Below, piece by piece: positions 8,950 to 16,600 of a stretch of DNA of 64,000 nt. The translations under genes and the position numbers were made by a program. The notes below the pieces were generated by a model that searched no databases, was not told the origin of the DNA, and saw only the letters and a program-made list of their open reading frames with translations. Each line of letters opens with the position of its first letter. The stretch's first letter is position 1. Origin of the DNA: an uncultured Elusimicrobiales bacterium (GTDB taxonomy: Bacteria > Elusimicrobiota > Elusimicrobia > Elusimicrobiales > Elusimicrobiaceae); the NCBI GenBank assembly GCA_934667625.1, contig CAKUMH010000002.1:1-64000 (forward strand), read 5' to 3'.

Positions 8950-8955
8950 TAGAAT
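8950..8955 (+). promoter_or_regulatory. -10 box placed for a leaderless message (RecB-like nuclease gene)
   Basis: TAGAAT ends eight bases before the ATG at 8964, and no Shine-Dalgarno lies between them. The predicted transcript would begin at or within two bases of the start codon. Confidence 0.4.
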
Positions 8956-8963
8956 ACCTTATA

Positions 8964-10454
8964 ATGACAGATACTGAACTGCAAGCTTTATTTGATACCC
9001 TTTCCGCCGGACGTACGCCCGGACGGGGGGATTTTAACGCCTCAAAAATGTTCTCGCTGTTGGAGGACCCCTTTAGCATTTGGTGTTTCTTCCACGCGCC
9101 CAAAGAGGCTGCCGTGCCGGAACCCAACCGTTACGAAAATTTAAAAATCCGTACCGACCGCCATACCCGCGATGTATGGATTAAGAACGAATTTCCCGGC
9201 GTGGTGTTTGTGTCCGGCGACACAGACGCGGACCGTTTTAAAAATACACTGGCCGCTATGGCCAAGGGCGAGCAGGCGGTGGCAAATGCCGTCCTGTGGG
9301 ACCTGCCCGAAAACACTTATGGAAGCGTCAACCTGTTGGTGCGCGAGGACAATGCGCCAAGCGTGTTTGGCAATTTTCATTATCATATTTTTCAATTTAA
9401 ACGCGCCCATGATTTAAAAGAACATTATGCCTTGCAGGTAAGTCTGTTAAACTATATGTTGGGCCGCGTGCAAAACTTTATGCCCGCCGCCACGCGCGTA
9501 TTTTTAAAGGACCGCACCGTGGACGTGGCCTACCAGGACCATGCCGAACGCCTCGCGCGCGAACTGGCCTTTTGGCGCAGTATCCGCGACGGCAAGGCCA
9601 AGCCCGAAGCACACAAACCGCCCAAGGCGGCTGCCGCGCCGTGGCGCGTGTATGCCAACAAGGCGGTGGCGGAAAGCAAGGATTTGCTGATGCTGCCCGG
9701 GCTCAACACGGAAATGCGCCAGTGCCTAAAAATCAACGGCATGTACACTACCGACGACGTGGCCAAGGCGGGGCTCGCCAAGCTGCAAACCATTTTGGAG
9801 GAACCGCACGCCACGGATTCCTATTACAATTCTTTGGCGTATCTGTACAACAAGCCGGTGCTGCGCGAAGCGGGACACTTCCCCCCGCCCGTAAAAAAAT
9901 ACAATTTGTACTTTGACTTTGAAGCCACAGAAACATTCACCAAAGAGAATGTTTCCTTTGTGTACCTGATTGGTATTTGGGACAAAGAAGAGGACAAATA
10001 CGTAAGCTTTGTGGCTAAGACGCCGGAAGAGGAAATTAAAATCTTTGAGCAGTTTTACGATTATATTAAGGATTTTAACGACACCGCCCTCTATCACTGG
10101 ACGGAATACGAAGTAAAAAAAATGAAGAACCTGGCGGGTAAATTCCCAAACGATGCCGCCAAGCTAAAAGCCCTGTGTGGTCTGTGCTACGATTTGAAGG
10201 TGTCTGTCAATAAGCAGTTTTACCTGCCGGCGCCGAGCTTTTCTTTAAAAGCCGCCGCGCCTGCCTTTGGCTTTAACTGGCGGCAAGACGATTGCGGCGC
10301 CATGGACAGCATGGTCTATTTTACCAACTGGCTCAAAACAGGGAACCAAGAGCTTTTGGATAAAGTGCTGATGTACAACGAGGACGACTGCAAAGCTATG
10401 CTGGATTTGGAAAATAAATTAAAGGCCGCCGACGTGTTGGATTTTAAAAAATGA
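8964..10454 (+). CDS. TM0106-type RecB-like putative nuclease with RNase H-fold exonuclease domain
   Basis: A 496-residue protein with the layout of the TM0106 family: an amino-terminal RecB-like region, a helix-hairpin-helix-like segment around LLMLPGLNTEMRQCLKINGM (about 243-262), and a carboxy-terminal RNase H-fold 3'-5' exonuclease domain starting at YFDFEATE (about 316) with the acidic pair in YNEDDCKAM (about 472). It probably cuts or trims nucleic acid; substrate and role are not established. The RecB motifs in the amino-terminal half look weak. It overlaps the following IMPase gene by four bases (ATGA), so the two are translationally coupled. Confidence 0.8.
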   Translation: MTDTELQALFDTLSAGRTPGRGDFNASKMFSLLEDPFSIWCFFHAPKEAAVPEPNRYENLKIRTDRHTRDVWIKNEFPGVVFVSGDTDADRFKNTLAAMAKGEQAVANAVLWDLPENTYGSVNLLVREDNAPSVFGNFHYHIFQFKRAHDLKEHYALQVSLLNYMLGRVQNFMPAATRVFLKDRTVDVAYQDHAERLARELAFWRSIRDGKAKPEAHKPPKAAAAPWRVYANKAVAESKDLLMLPGLNTEMRQCLKINGMYTTDDVAKAGLAKLQTILEEPHATDSYYNSLAYLYNKPVLREAGHFPPPVKKYNLYFDFEATETFTKENVSFVYLIGIWDKEEDKYVSFVAKTPEEEIKIFEQFYDYIKDFNDTALYHWTEYEVKKMKNLAGKFPNDAAKLKALCGLCYDLKVSVNKQFYLPAPSFSLKAAAPAFGFNWRQDDCGAMDSMVYFTNWLKTGNQELLDKVLMYNEDDCKAMLDLENKLKAADVLDFKK

Positions 10455-11242
10455 AAAAGGAATTTGCCGTTTTACAGGAATGCTTGCAAAAAGCCGCGCA
10501 CGTGGTGCGGCGCCACTTTGGCAAAGTGGGCTATGAGCTAAAGGGCAAGGCCAATTTGGTCACCAAGGCCGACGTGGCCAGCCAAAAAACGGTGCTGGCA
10601 ATTTTGCGCAGGAACTTCCCAGAGCATGATTTTTTGGCCGAAGAAAACGGCGTGAAGAACACCGGGTCGGCCTATACCTGGGTGCTGGATCCCATTGACG
10701 GGACCACCAACTTTGCGCATACTTTCCCGCAGTGCTCGGTTTCGCTTTGCCTGTTTTACAAAAATGAACCAGTGCTAGGTGGCGTGATCAACCCAATTAC
10801 GGGAGAATTATTCTTGGCCCAAAAGGGAAAGGGTGCCACGCTAAACGGCAAAAAAATACACGTCTCCAAAACGGCAAAGGTGGAACAGTCGCTGCTGGTG
10901 ACGGGGTTTCCTTACAACCGTTTTACGCGCATGCCGGAGCTGCTCAACCGCTTTGGCGCGTTTTTAAACGCATGCCATGATGTACGCCGCCTGGGTTCGG
11001 CCGCGCTGGATTTGTGCTGGCTGGCCGCGGGACGCTTGGACGGATACTGGGAGGACAATTTAAACCCGTGGGATGTGGGCGCGGGGGTGCTTATTTTGCA
11101 GGAAGCGGGCGGGAAAATAACCGACTTCCGAGGCAAAAAATACAAAAAAATCAGCGAATACGGCCACACGATTTTAGCCAGCAACGGAAAAATTCATCCG
11201 CAGCTGCTAAAAATTATTAAAGCCACGGAACCTGCCGCTTAA
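10451..11242 (+). CDS. suhB: Inositol-1-monophosphatase family phosphatase
   Basis: A 263-residue magnesium-dependent, lithium-sensitive-type sugar phosphatase of the SuhB/IMPase family. Metal ligands are seen in FLAEENG (about 61-67), DPIDGTTNFAH (Asp80, Asp83) and NPWDVGAGVLI near residue 208, spaced as in the family. The length is normal. The start codon overlaps the stop of the nuclease gene by four bases. A strong terminator follows at once. The substrate may be inositol phosphate or another sugar phosphate; the SuhB name is by family, not proven. Confidence 0.88.
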   Translation: MKKEFAVLQECLQKAAHVVRRHFGKVGYELKGKANLVTKADVASQKTVLAILRRNFPEHDFLAEENGVKNTGSAYTWVLDPIDGTTNFAHTFPQCSVSLCLFYKNEPVLGGVINPITGELFLAQKGKGATLNGKKIHVSKTAKVEQSLLVTGFPYNRFTRMPELLNRFGAFLNACHDVRRLGSAALDLCWLAAGRLDGYWEDNLNPWDVGAGVLILQEAGGKITDFRGKKYKKISEYGHTILASNGKIHPQLLKIIKATEPAA

Positions 11243-11250
11243 TCTTTAGG

Positions 11251-11275
11251 GCCGCCTGTTTAGGGCGGCTTTTTT
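11251..11275 (+). terminator. Terminator after the IMPase gene
   Basis: GCCGCC and GGCGGC stem, 7-base loop, followed by six T, nine bases after the stop codon. Confidence 0.85.
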
Positions 11276-11296
11276 GTAGGTTTTTTACGGCGGGTG

Positions 11297-11305
11297 TGCT
11301 ATAAT
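11297..11305 (+). promoter_or_regulatory. Extended -10 promoter of the tandem-ACT gene
   Basis: TGCTATAAT, a perfect extended -10, 28 bases before the ATG at 11334. The leader contains AAGGGG. Confidence 0.6.
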
Positions 11306-11333
11306 AAAAGAAGGTTCTTATAAGGGGTTTGGT

Positions 11334-11744
11334 ATGGCTATTAGCATCGTAAAACAATACAGTGTGTTTTTGATTAACGAACCGGGAGCTTTAAAGAGTT
11401 TTGCAGAGCTTTTCGTACGCGAAAATGTGGATTTGATTGCCCTTTCGCAAGACGTGCGCTACGACGCGGCCGTCATCCGGCTGGCCGTTAAGTACGACGA
11501 AGAAATCAGCCACGCACTGACCAAAGCCGGGTTTACCAGCGTAAAGACCGAGGCCATTTGCATTGACACGCAAAACCGCATTGGCCTGCTGCGCGACATT
11601 GGCGCGGTGCTTTCTTCCCACGGGATTAACATTACCACCATTTACGGCACCGCCGGCGCCGGACCCACCACCCGCTGGATTGTGGTGGTGAACGATATTA
11701 CCAAGGCGTTAAATGCGCTGGAAGAATCCAGATTGTTTGAGTAG
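11334..11744 (+). CDS. Tandem ACT domain protein
   Basis: A 136-residue protein built from two ACT repeats: residues about 8-65 (YSVFLINEPGALKSFAELF...) and about 70-130 (RIGLLRDIGAVLSSHGINIT...). ACT domains bind amino acids and usually regulate metabolic enzymes; here no catalytic domain is attached. The gene stands alone between its own extended -10 promoter and a strong terminator. The aspartokinase at 6062 lacks exactly this kind of regulatory pair, so the protein could act in trans on it, but nothing in the sequence proves that. Other amino-acid sensing roles are equally open. Confidence 0.8.
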   Translation: MAISIVKQYSVFLINEPGALKSFAELFVRENVDLIALSQDVRYDAAVIRLAVKYDEEISHALTKAGFTSVKTEAICIDTQNRIGLLRDIGAVLSSHGINITTIYGTAGAGPTTRWIVVVNDITKALNALEESRLFE

Positions 11745-11797
11745 CATGCGGGCCGGAAAGTCCCTGTTTTTATTTGGGCTTAAAAAGTGAATTTTTT

Positions 11798-11827
11798 CCC
11801 CCGAACTTTTGTTCGGGGGCGTTTTTT
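11798..11827 (+). terminator. Terminator of the tandem-ACT gene
   Basis: CCCCCGAAC and GTTCGGGGG with a TTTT loop, then a T-rich tail that runs into the pilin stop codon. Confidence 0.85.
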
Positions 11828-12452
11828 ATAACTGGCTATCGGCATACTTGTAGCCTAGGGGTTCATAAATTGCTTTGCACATCTTCCGGCCAAAATCATT
11901 CATTTCAGTTACACAGGCGCAGTACCAGCCGTCCGGCATAGGGGAATCGTCGTTGTATCCGTGTGGGGTTGTTACACAATATAACTGATACACATCCGTG
12001 TCTCTATTTCTCCACACTTCAACCTCGGCCCACGTATTTCCAATTTTAGCCCAATACTCAAAGTTTTTACTTTCCGGATTACCATACTTGTTAGCAGGAA
12101 ATGGAAGGGTTACATCCGCAAAGTCCGGATAACGGACTTCTCCACTTGGATAGCCATTACTTAAGATATACAAGTCCATTTGTTTTTTTAACAAAGACAT
12201 ATTTTGTATTGCTTCTGCCGCGCGGGATTTTTCTACAGCGAGCTCGTACTTCGGCAAGGCGACAGCGGCCAAAATGCCGATGATGAGCACGACGACGAGC
12301 AGTTCTATGAGAGTAAATCCTTTGGCAGATACGGACCCTCTTAAACACCTCACAACACATGCGGTAGATGCTGAAACAAGTTCAGGATGACTTTGTTTAT
12401 TAAACAAAGACCCCAAAAATTCACTTAAACGGCGCGCAGTAACGTTTTTCAT
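11826..12452 (-). CDS. Type IV pilin with a repeat-extended leader
   Basis: A 208-residue type IV pilin/pseudopilin. The processing site is KG|FTLIELLVVVLIIGIL, with Glu at +5, followed by AAVALPKYE and VEKSRAAEAI as in Elusimicrobiota pilins. The ATG at 12452 is chosen because AAGGAAGG precedes it; an upstream ATG lies inside a palindrome. The leader before the cleavage glycine is 45 residues, against 5-25 usually, and its middle (SHPELVSAS...) is encoded by copy C of a dispersed repeat. The mature part carries several Cys and Tyr/Trp-rich stretches. Prepilin peptidase is encoded at 62472. It would be exported and assembled into a pilus or pseudopilus. Confidence 0.88.
   Translation of the reverse strand: MKNVTARRLSEFLGSLFNKQSHPELVSASTACVVRCLRGSVSAKGFTLIELLVVVLIIGILAAVALPKYELAVEKSRAAEAIQNMSLLKKQMDLYILSNGYPSGEVRYPDFADVTLPFPANKYGNPESKNFEYWAKIGNTWAEVEVWRNRDTDVYQLYCVTTPHGYNDDSPMPDGWYCACVTEMNDFGRKMCKAIYEPLGYKYADSQL
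12361..12391 (-). repeat. Dispersed repeat, copy C, inside the pilin coding sequence
   Basis: The minus strand starts GTCATCCTGAACTTG and continues TTTCAGCATCTACCGC. It shares its start with intergenic copies A and B. Here it is read in frame as SHPELVSAS within the pilin leader. Confidence 0.65.
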
Positions 12453-12463
12453 AACAACCTTCC

Positions 12464-12503
12464 TTTTTGCTAAATTTTGCTTATAAGCAAAATTTAGCAA
12501 AAA
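12464..12503. repeat. Perfect 40-base palindrome and A-tract upstream of the pilin
   Basis: Two 20-base arms are perfectly complementary around TTATAA. A run of 11 A (12499-12509) overlaps its right end. On the minus strand the palindrome directly abuts the AAGGAAGG ribosome site of the pilin gene. It could be a cruciform, a leader hairpin or an operator. Confidence 0.85.
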
Positions 12504-12509
12504 AAAAAA

Positions 12510-12763
12510 CGATTACAACCCTTTTATACTTTACCGGCCCAAAAACGGCAAAAAAAGAAAGGGCTTTCCTTAAAAATAAAGCGTCATGCTGGAGTGTGGT
12601 GGCGGCCCGCAGGGTTCCAGCATCTCTTCCTCTTTTTAACAACAGACCCTGGACTACAACACTCCAGGATGATGGCTCTTGGGGCGTTTCAGTGTCACTC
12701 CGGGATGACGAAGAAACGGATAATACATCATGGAGATTTGGGTAAATAACCTGGAAATAAAAA
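12510..12763. other. Intergenic region between pilin and secreted-protein genes
   Basis: No gene is supported here. Most of the gap is repeat copy B (12583-12709). The pilin promoter should lie at the left end, but no clear -35/-10 pair was found. Confidence 0.55.
12583..12709. repeat. Dispersed palindromic repeat element, copy B
   Basis: Begins GTCATGCTGGAG and ends CTCCGGGATGAC, so the ends are inverted (GTCAT...ATGAC). It contains CGGCCCGCAGGGTTCCAGC, shared with copy A, and internal inverted CTCCAGGATGA-type motifs. This is the organisation of an intergenic palindromic (REP/RPE-like) unit. Confidence 0.65.
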
Positions 12764-12789
12764 ATCCCCGTGCTAAAAAGAACGGGGAT
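12764..12789 (-). terminator. Terminator of the queC operon
   Basis: ATCCCCGT and ACGGGGAT arms with a 10-base loop. The minus strand continues with six T. Confidence 0.85.
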
Positions 12790-12816
12790 GTTACAAAAAT
12801 ACGGCTTAAATAAAAA

Positions 12817-13323
12817 CTAGCGCAAGCGGCTGCGGGCAGATTTCATCTCTTGTTTCCAGGCCTTTTGGGCGGCCTTGTGTTTGCGTTCCGCCTCGCCGGA
12901 TAAAAGATCTTCCACGCGCTGGGCTTTGACCTGTGCCAAATTCGCTTCGCTCTGGGCGACCTTCTTTTCCCAATTATCCAAATTGGCACGTTCGGCCGCC
13001 AGGCGTTCCTTTACATACGCCAGGCCAGCGTCCACCCCTTCGCCTACCACGGCGGATAATTTTTCTTTAATGGCAGGTTTGTCCGCCTCGTTGGCTTTGC
13101 GGTACTGCTTGACCAACTTTTTAATCAGTTTGCGCCGGGCTTTAAACACCTTTTTCTGTTCGGCAGGCGTCAGCGCGGGTTTTTCCGCCGGTTTAGCGGC
13201 AGGCTGTATGGCCGCCGGCTGTGGCAGACTGCACTCGGCCGGAGCGGGGGCTTCCTTCGTTTCCGCGGCGAACACCACGCCGCTTAAACACAATGTCAAC
13301 GCTAAGCATAAACCTTTCTTCAT
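12817..13323 (-). CDS. Secreted Ala/Lys-rich coiled-coil protein
   Basis: A 168-residue exported protein. It starts MKKGLCLALTLCLSGVVFA, a classical signal peptide cut after about residue 19, followed by a Pro/Ala-rich stretch and a long charged helix (about 50-168) rich in Lys, Ala, Glu and Arg. No catalytic motif is seen. The ATG at 13323 is chosen for the signal peptide and the AGGAG before it; a longer frame upstream lies inside the neighbouring gene. It is the last gene of a minus-strand run with queC and ends at a good terminator. A periplasmic structural role is a guess. Confidence 0.75.
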   Translation of the reverse strand: MKKGLCLALTLCLSGVVFAAETKEAPAPAECSLPQPAAIQPAAKPAEKPALTPAEQKKVFKARRKLIKKLVKQYRKANEADKPAIKEKLSAVVGEGVDAGLAYVKERLAAERANLDNWEKKVAQSEANLAQVKAQRVEDLLSGEAERKHKAAQKAWKQEMKSARSRLR

Positions 13324-13333
13324 ACAAGCTCCT

Positions 13334-15040
13334 TTAGTCCAAAGACGTATCGTGCACGCCCGCTTCGGCAAAGCCTTTTGCGCGCAATTTGCAGGAGTCA
13401 CAATGGCCGCACGGCTTTTTACCACCGGCATAGCAACTCCACGTGAGTTCAAAGGGCACCTTCAGCTTGGCCGCCAGGCGGACAATGTCAGTCTTGGACA
13501 GGCGCATGAGCGGGGCAAGCACTTCAATGCCTTCCGTCACGCCGCGTTTGGTGCCACGGTTGAGGGCCTCGGCCGCCGCCTTAAAGAAGGCGGGCGTACA
13601 ATCCGGATAGCCCGAGAAATCAATCGCGTTCGGACCTGCAATAATGGCATCCGCACCGATTGCGTCCAGCATGGACCCGGCAATAGACAAGAACATCAAA
13701 TTGCGCCCCGGCACATAAGTGGACGGAATGCCCTCTTTCGGGATATCTTCCAGCGCGACATCGGGCAAGGTTTGTTTTTTGTCCACCAGGGAACAGCAGG
13801 AAAGCCACGGCAAATTGAGCGTGATCATGTGATGCTTGACCCCCAGCCTGCGTGCAATCGTTTGCGCGGCTAACACTTCGCGGTCATGACGCTGGCCATA
13901 CGAAACGGTAAGCGCCTCGCACTCATAGCCTTGGTCCAGGGCCCAGTACAGGCAGGTGGTGGAATCCAACCCGCCCGAAAAGAGCACAATGGCCTTCTTT
14001 TTGGGCTTGCCGGCAGGCACTTGGGCCGACGGGACCGCCGCCTCTTCGACAGAAGCAGCTTGAGCCGTTTGCTTGGCTGGAGCAGACTGGGCCTGCTTTA
14101 AAACGGAGTCCAATAAATCATCATTTTTAGGAGCGGCAACAGCCGGGACGGCGGAGCGGGTTTCCGGTTCCACCAATTTTTTAAGTTCCTCTTTTTCCTC
14201 TTTGGCGGCTTGCAAAATACCGCTAAAGAAGCTTTTGATTTTGCTAGACGTGGAGCCGGAGGACTTTGTTTCCGTTTCCACCAGCGGGGCCGCCTTTTGC
14301 ACGGGCGCCGCCGGAATTTCTTCTGCCGGGCGGACAACCGCCGCGGGGTTCACCCATTCCTGCGGGGCAGGCGTGCCGAAGGCGTGACAGACGCCATAGC
14401 CTTCCTTAGAGAAGGTAATTTGCGGAACGGTTTTAAGGCCGTTTAAGCGGAAGGCAAATTTAGCGTCCTTCGCCGCCGTTTTGGGACCCTGTTTCATAAA
14501 CTCACCGTAACGCATGGTGTTAGTAAATTCGCCCAATGCGGCCTCTGGACGGCCGATTCCCTGCAGGTAGTCCTTGAGGGCAGAAGCGCACAAATTGTCT
14601 TCCACCTCGTCAGCCACACCAAACAAAGAGGCAGGGACGAGCAGAATGTCTTTCTCCTGCTCCGCTAGTACATCCGCCAGCGCGCCAAAATTGCAAAACC
14701 CACCGGCCAGCACCAGGGCCGCCTGGGAAAGACTCATCAGCGCGCGGGTTCCGTCTTCCGTCACAAGCAAGGCCGGCTGTTTGGCAGAGGATTTATCCGC
14801 CAGATAGGGAGAATTGTCCCGGTGCTGCACAGACAACGGCAAATTGGAATACACTTCAAATTCCGGGTGGACGGCGGCAAAAGCCTCCCCCTCCTGCGGC
14901 CGGGCAAACACCAGTACGTCCTTTTTACCGCGTTTTAACAAAGCACACAGCGTGGTCGCCGTACGCAACACATCCACGACCACGGCCACATCGGGCCACT
15001 GGGAGCATTCTTCTTTGGTTTTAGCGATCAGGACGTTCAT
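13334..15040 (-). CDS. queC: ComB-like phosphatase fused to 7-cyano-7-deazaguanine synthase (QueC)
   Basis: A 568-residue fusion. Residues 1 to about 235 match the ComB (2-phosphosulfolactate phosphatase) fold: VVVDVLRTATT, NSPY, ALLVTEDGTRAL, GGFCNFGALADVL and EDNLCASALKDYL appear in family order. A Pro/Ala/Lys-rich linker (about 236-345) follows. Residues about 346-568 are QueC, which makes preQ0 for queuosine using ATP and ammonia: PP-loop VLFSGGLDSTT and a zinc site CYAGG...CGHCDSC. QueC proteins usually have about 220-240 residues and no such extension. The gene overlaps the upstream lipoprotein gene by 20 bases. The ComB half may act on another phosphate ester; coenzyme M synthesis is not suggested by anything else here. 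Confidence 0.88.
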   Translation of the reverse strand: MNVLIAKTKEECSQWPDVAVVVDVLRTATTLCALLKRGKKDVLVFARPQEGEAFAAVHPEFEVYSNLPLSVQHRDNSPYLADKSSAKQPALLVTEDGTRALMSLSQAALVLAGGFCNFGALADVLAEQEKDILLVPASLFGVADEVEDNLCASALKDYLQGIGRPEAALGEFTNTMRYGEFMKQGPKTAAKDAKFAFRLNGLKTVPQITFSKEGYGVCHAFGTPAPQEWVNPAAVVRPAEEIPAAPVQKAAPLVETETKSSGSTSSKIKSFFSGILQAAKEEKEELKKLVEPETRSAVPAVAAPKNDDLLDSVLKQAQSAPAKQTAQAASVEEAAVPSAQVPAGKPKKKAIVLFSGGLDSTTCLYWALDQGYECEALTVSYGQRHDREVLAAQTIARRLGVKHHMITLNLPWLSCCSLVDKKQTLPDVALEDIPKEGIPSTYVPGRNLMFLSIAGSMLDAIGADAIIAGPNAIDFSGYPDCTPAFFKAAAEALNRGTKRGVTEGIEVLAPLMRLSKTDIVRLAAKLKVPFELTWSCYAGGKKPCGHCDSCKLRAKGFAEAGVHDTSLD

Positions 15041-15458
15041 TTAAAATCCCCAATACTTTAAAATCTTCAATGGCTTTTTCGTCCTCTTCGCTTAAATTAT
15101 CCACGTATTTAATGGCGTAAATAATCAGCGTGACGCGCGGGTTGGATGCGCCGTCCTCGGCGCTGTTGTACTGCCCGATGAGCATAGCGTCCGCCCCTTT
15201 GGAAGCCACAAACTTGCGGCCCTTTTCCACCCCCATTTTGAGGACGTCGCGTTCGGGCTTTAAATTTTTAATGCGCAAGAGCCCCAAGTTGCCGTACGGG
15301 CGGGTGATTTCGCTCTTGCTGCCGATAATCTGCACATTCTTTGCCTTCGTGGGCGGGAAATCCGGCCCAATGGCAATCCAGTCCAGGTTGGACTGCTCCA
15401 GCGTGGCACAGCCGGCCAACAGGCCAAGCAGTGTGAAAAGTACCCCAAGTTTCTTCAT
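15021..15458 (-). CDS. Small lipoprotein, unknown function
   Basis: A 145-residue protein with a lipoprotein signal: MKKLGVLFTLLGLLAGC, lipobox LAGC with Cys17 as the lipidation site. The mature part is a small mixed alpha/beta domain with KSEITRPYGNLGLLRIKNLK and GADAMLIGQYN segments, which recall envelope lipoproteins with a short heavy-metal or YbjQ-like fold, but I cannot name the family. It lies between rlmN and the ComB-QueC gene, overlapping the latter. The good ribosome site AGGAGG precedes the ATG. Lgt, which would lipidate it, is encoded at 20320. Confidence 0.8.
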   Translation of the reverse strand: MKKLGVLFTLLGLLAGCATLEQSNLDWIAIGPDFPPTKAKNVQIIGSKSEITRPYGNLGLLRIKNLKPERDVLKMGVEKGRKFVASKGADAMLIGQYNSAEDGASNPRVTLIIYAIKYVDNLSEEDEKAIEDFKVLGILNERPDR

Positions 15459-15466
15459 GCGTCCTC

Positions 15467-16489
15467 CTATCTTTTTTGAGAAGCCAACTGCCCGCAGGCG
15501 GCCAAAATGTCATTGCCCATGCTCTTGCGGATCGTTACGCCGATGCCCATTCCCTTGAGCCCGGCGGCAAAGTCTTTTACGACGCGGTCGTCTGTTTTTT
15601 CGCCGCGGCCGAGGTTGCACGCAATCAAATTGACGTGCAAGAGATAATTGTCTTTAATACTGTAAATCCAATCCGCCAACTTGCGGATATGCTCCGGGCG
15701 GCTGTTGACGTTTTCTATCACCGAATACTCCAAAAACACTTGGCGGCCCGTCATGGCGATGTATTCCTCCAGCGCTTTTTTGAGGTCGTCCAAATCAAAG
15801 CGGCGGTTGACGGGCATAATTTTGCTGCGTTCGGCATTGTCGGCATTGTGCAGGGAAATGGCTAAATTGGCCTGCGGCAAATCCACCGCCAATTTGTGCA
15901 GTTTATCCGCAATGCCCGACGTGGAAATGGAAATGTGCCGCGCCCCGATATTTAAATAATCCGGGTTGGAAAGCGCCTGCGCGGCCTTGACTACATTTAA
16001 ATAGTTTAAAAGCGGCTCGCCCATGCCCATAAAAACTACACTGGAAACGCGGTCGCCCAGTTTTTCTTTGTGCAGGTACTGGTACCACATGAGGACTTGG
16101 TCGGTGATTTCCTCTTCCGTCAGGTCCCGCTTGAAACCCATTTTGCCCGTGCTGCAAAACGCACAGCGCAGGGGGCAGCCCACCTGGCTGGATACGCACA
16201 CGCTCCAAGTGTCCTGCGGTTTAAGAAGCACGGTTTCAATGCGTTGCCCGTCCTTGAGCGTTAAGAGCGCCTTGGCCACCTTGTCCTGCTTGGAGCAGAC
16301 AATTTGCGTAACCTCAAAGCTAAGAAGCGGGCGGTCTTTTTTGAGCTGTTCGCGCAAGGCGGCAGGAAGGGGGGTGGCTTCGTCCCAAGACGAAATACCG
16401 CGTTTGAAAATGGCCTCTCTTACCTGCGCCAGACGAAAGTTGGGCAGACCGGCATCTTTGATGTATTGTTTAACGTATTCAAAATTCAT
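15467..16489 (-). CDS. rlmN: Dual-specificity RNA methyltransferase RlmN
   Basis: Radical-SAM enzyme that methylates C2 of A2503 in 23S rRNA and A37 of some tRNAs. The 340-residue protein has the cluster motif CPLRCAFCSTG (Cys105, Cys109, Cys112), the family segment SSVVFMGMGEPLLNY, and the carboxy-terminal methyl-carrier Cys332 in ILAACGQLA; the partner cysteine lies in WSVCVSSQVGC. The length is normal. It heads a minus-strand run continuing with the lipoprotein and ComB-QueC genes and is divergent from the phosphohexomutase gene. Confidence 0.95.
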   Translation of the reverse strand: MNFEYVKQYIKDAGLPNFRLAQVREAIFKRGISSWDEATPLPAALREQLKKDRPLLSFEVTQIVCSKQDKVAKALLTLKDGQRIETVLLKPQDTWSVCVSSQVGCPLRCAFCSTGKMGFKRDLTEEEITDQVLMWYQYLHKEKLGDRVSSVVFMGMGEPLLNYLNVVKAAQALSNPDYLNIGARHISISTSGIADKLHKLAVDLPQANLAISLHNADNAERSKIMPVNRRFDLDDLKKALEEYIAMTGRQVFLEYSVIENVNSRPEHIRKLADWIYSIKDNYLLHVNLIACNLGRGEKTDDRVVKDFAAGLKGMGIGVTIRKSMGNDILAACGQLASQKR

Positions 16490-16585
16490 TTTTCTTTCCT
16501 TATTATGGATTATGTATATTTTATCATTTTCCGGGGCTTTTTATCGGCCCGATGCCCCCTGCGTGAAATAATTCCTGTTTTTTAG

Positions 16586-16591
16586 TATAAT
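16586..16591 (+). promoter_or_regulatory. -10 box placed for a leaderless message (phosphohexomutase)
   Basis: TATAAT ends nine bases before the ATG at 16601. GTGAAA lies 17 bases upstream as a partial -35. No Shine-Dalgarno is present. Confidence 0.5.
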
Positions 16592-16600
16592 ACCTGCACG

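Noticed and set aside
12467..12745. Plus-strand frame mirroring the start of the pilin upstream frame
   Set aside because: The palindrome at 12464-12503 makes both strands read the same residues; the remainder is repeat copy B with no ribosome site.
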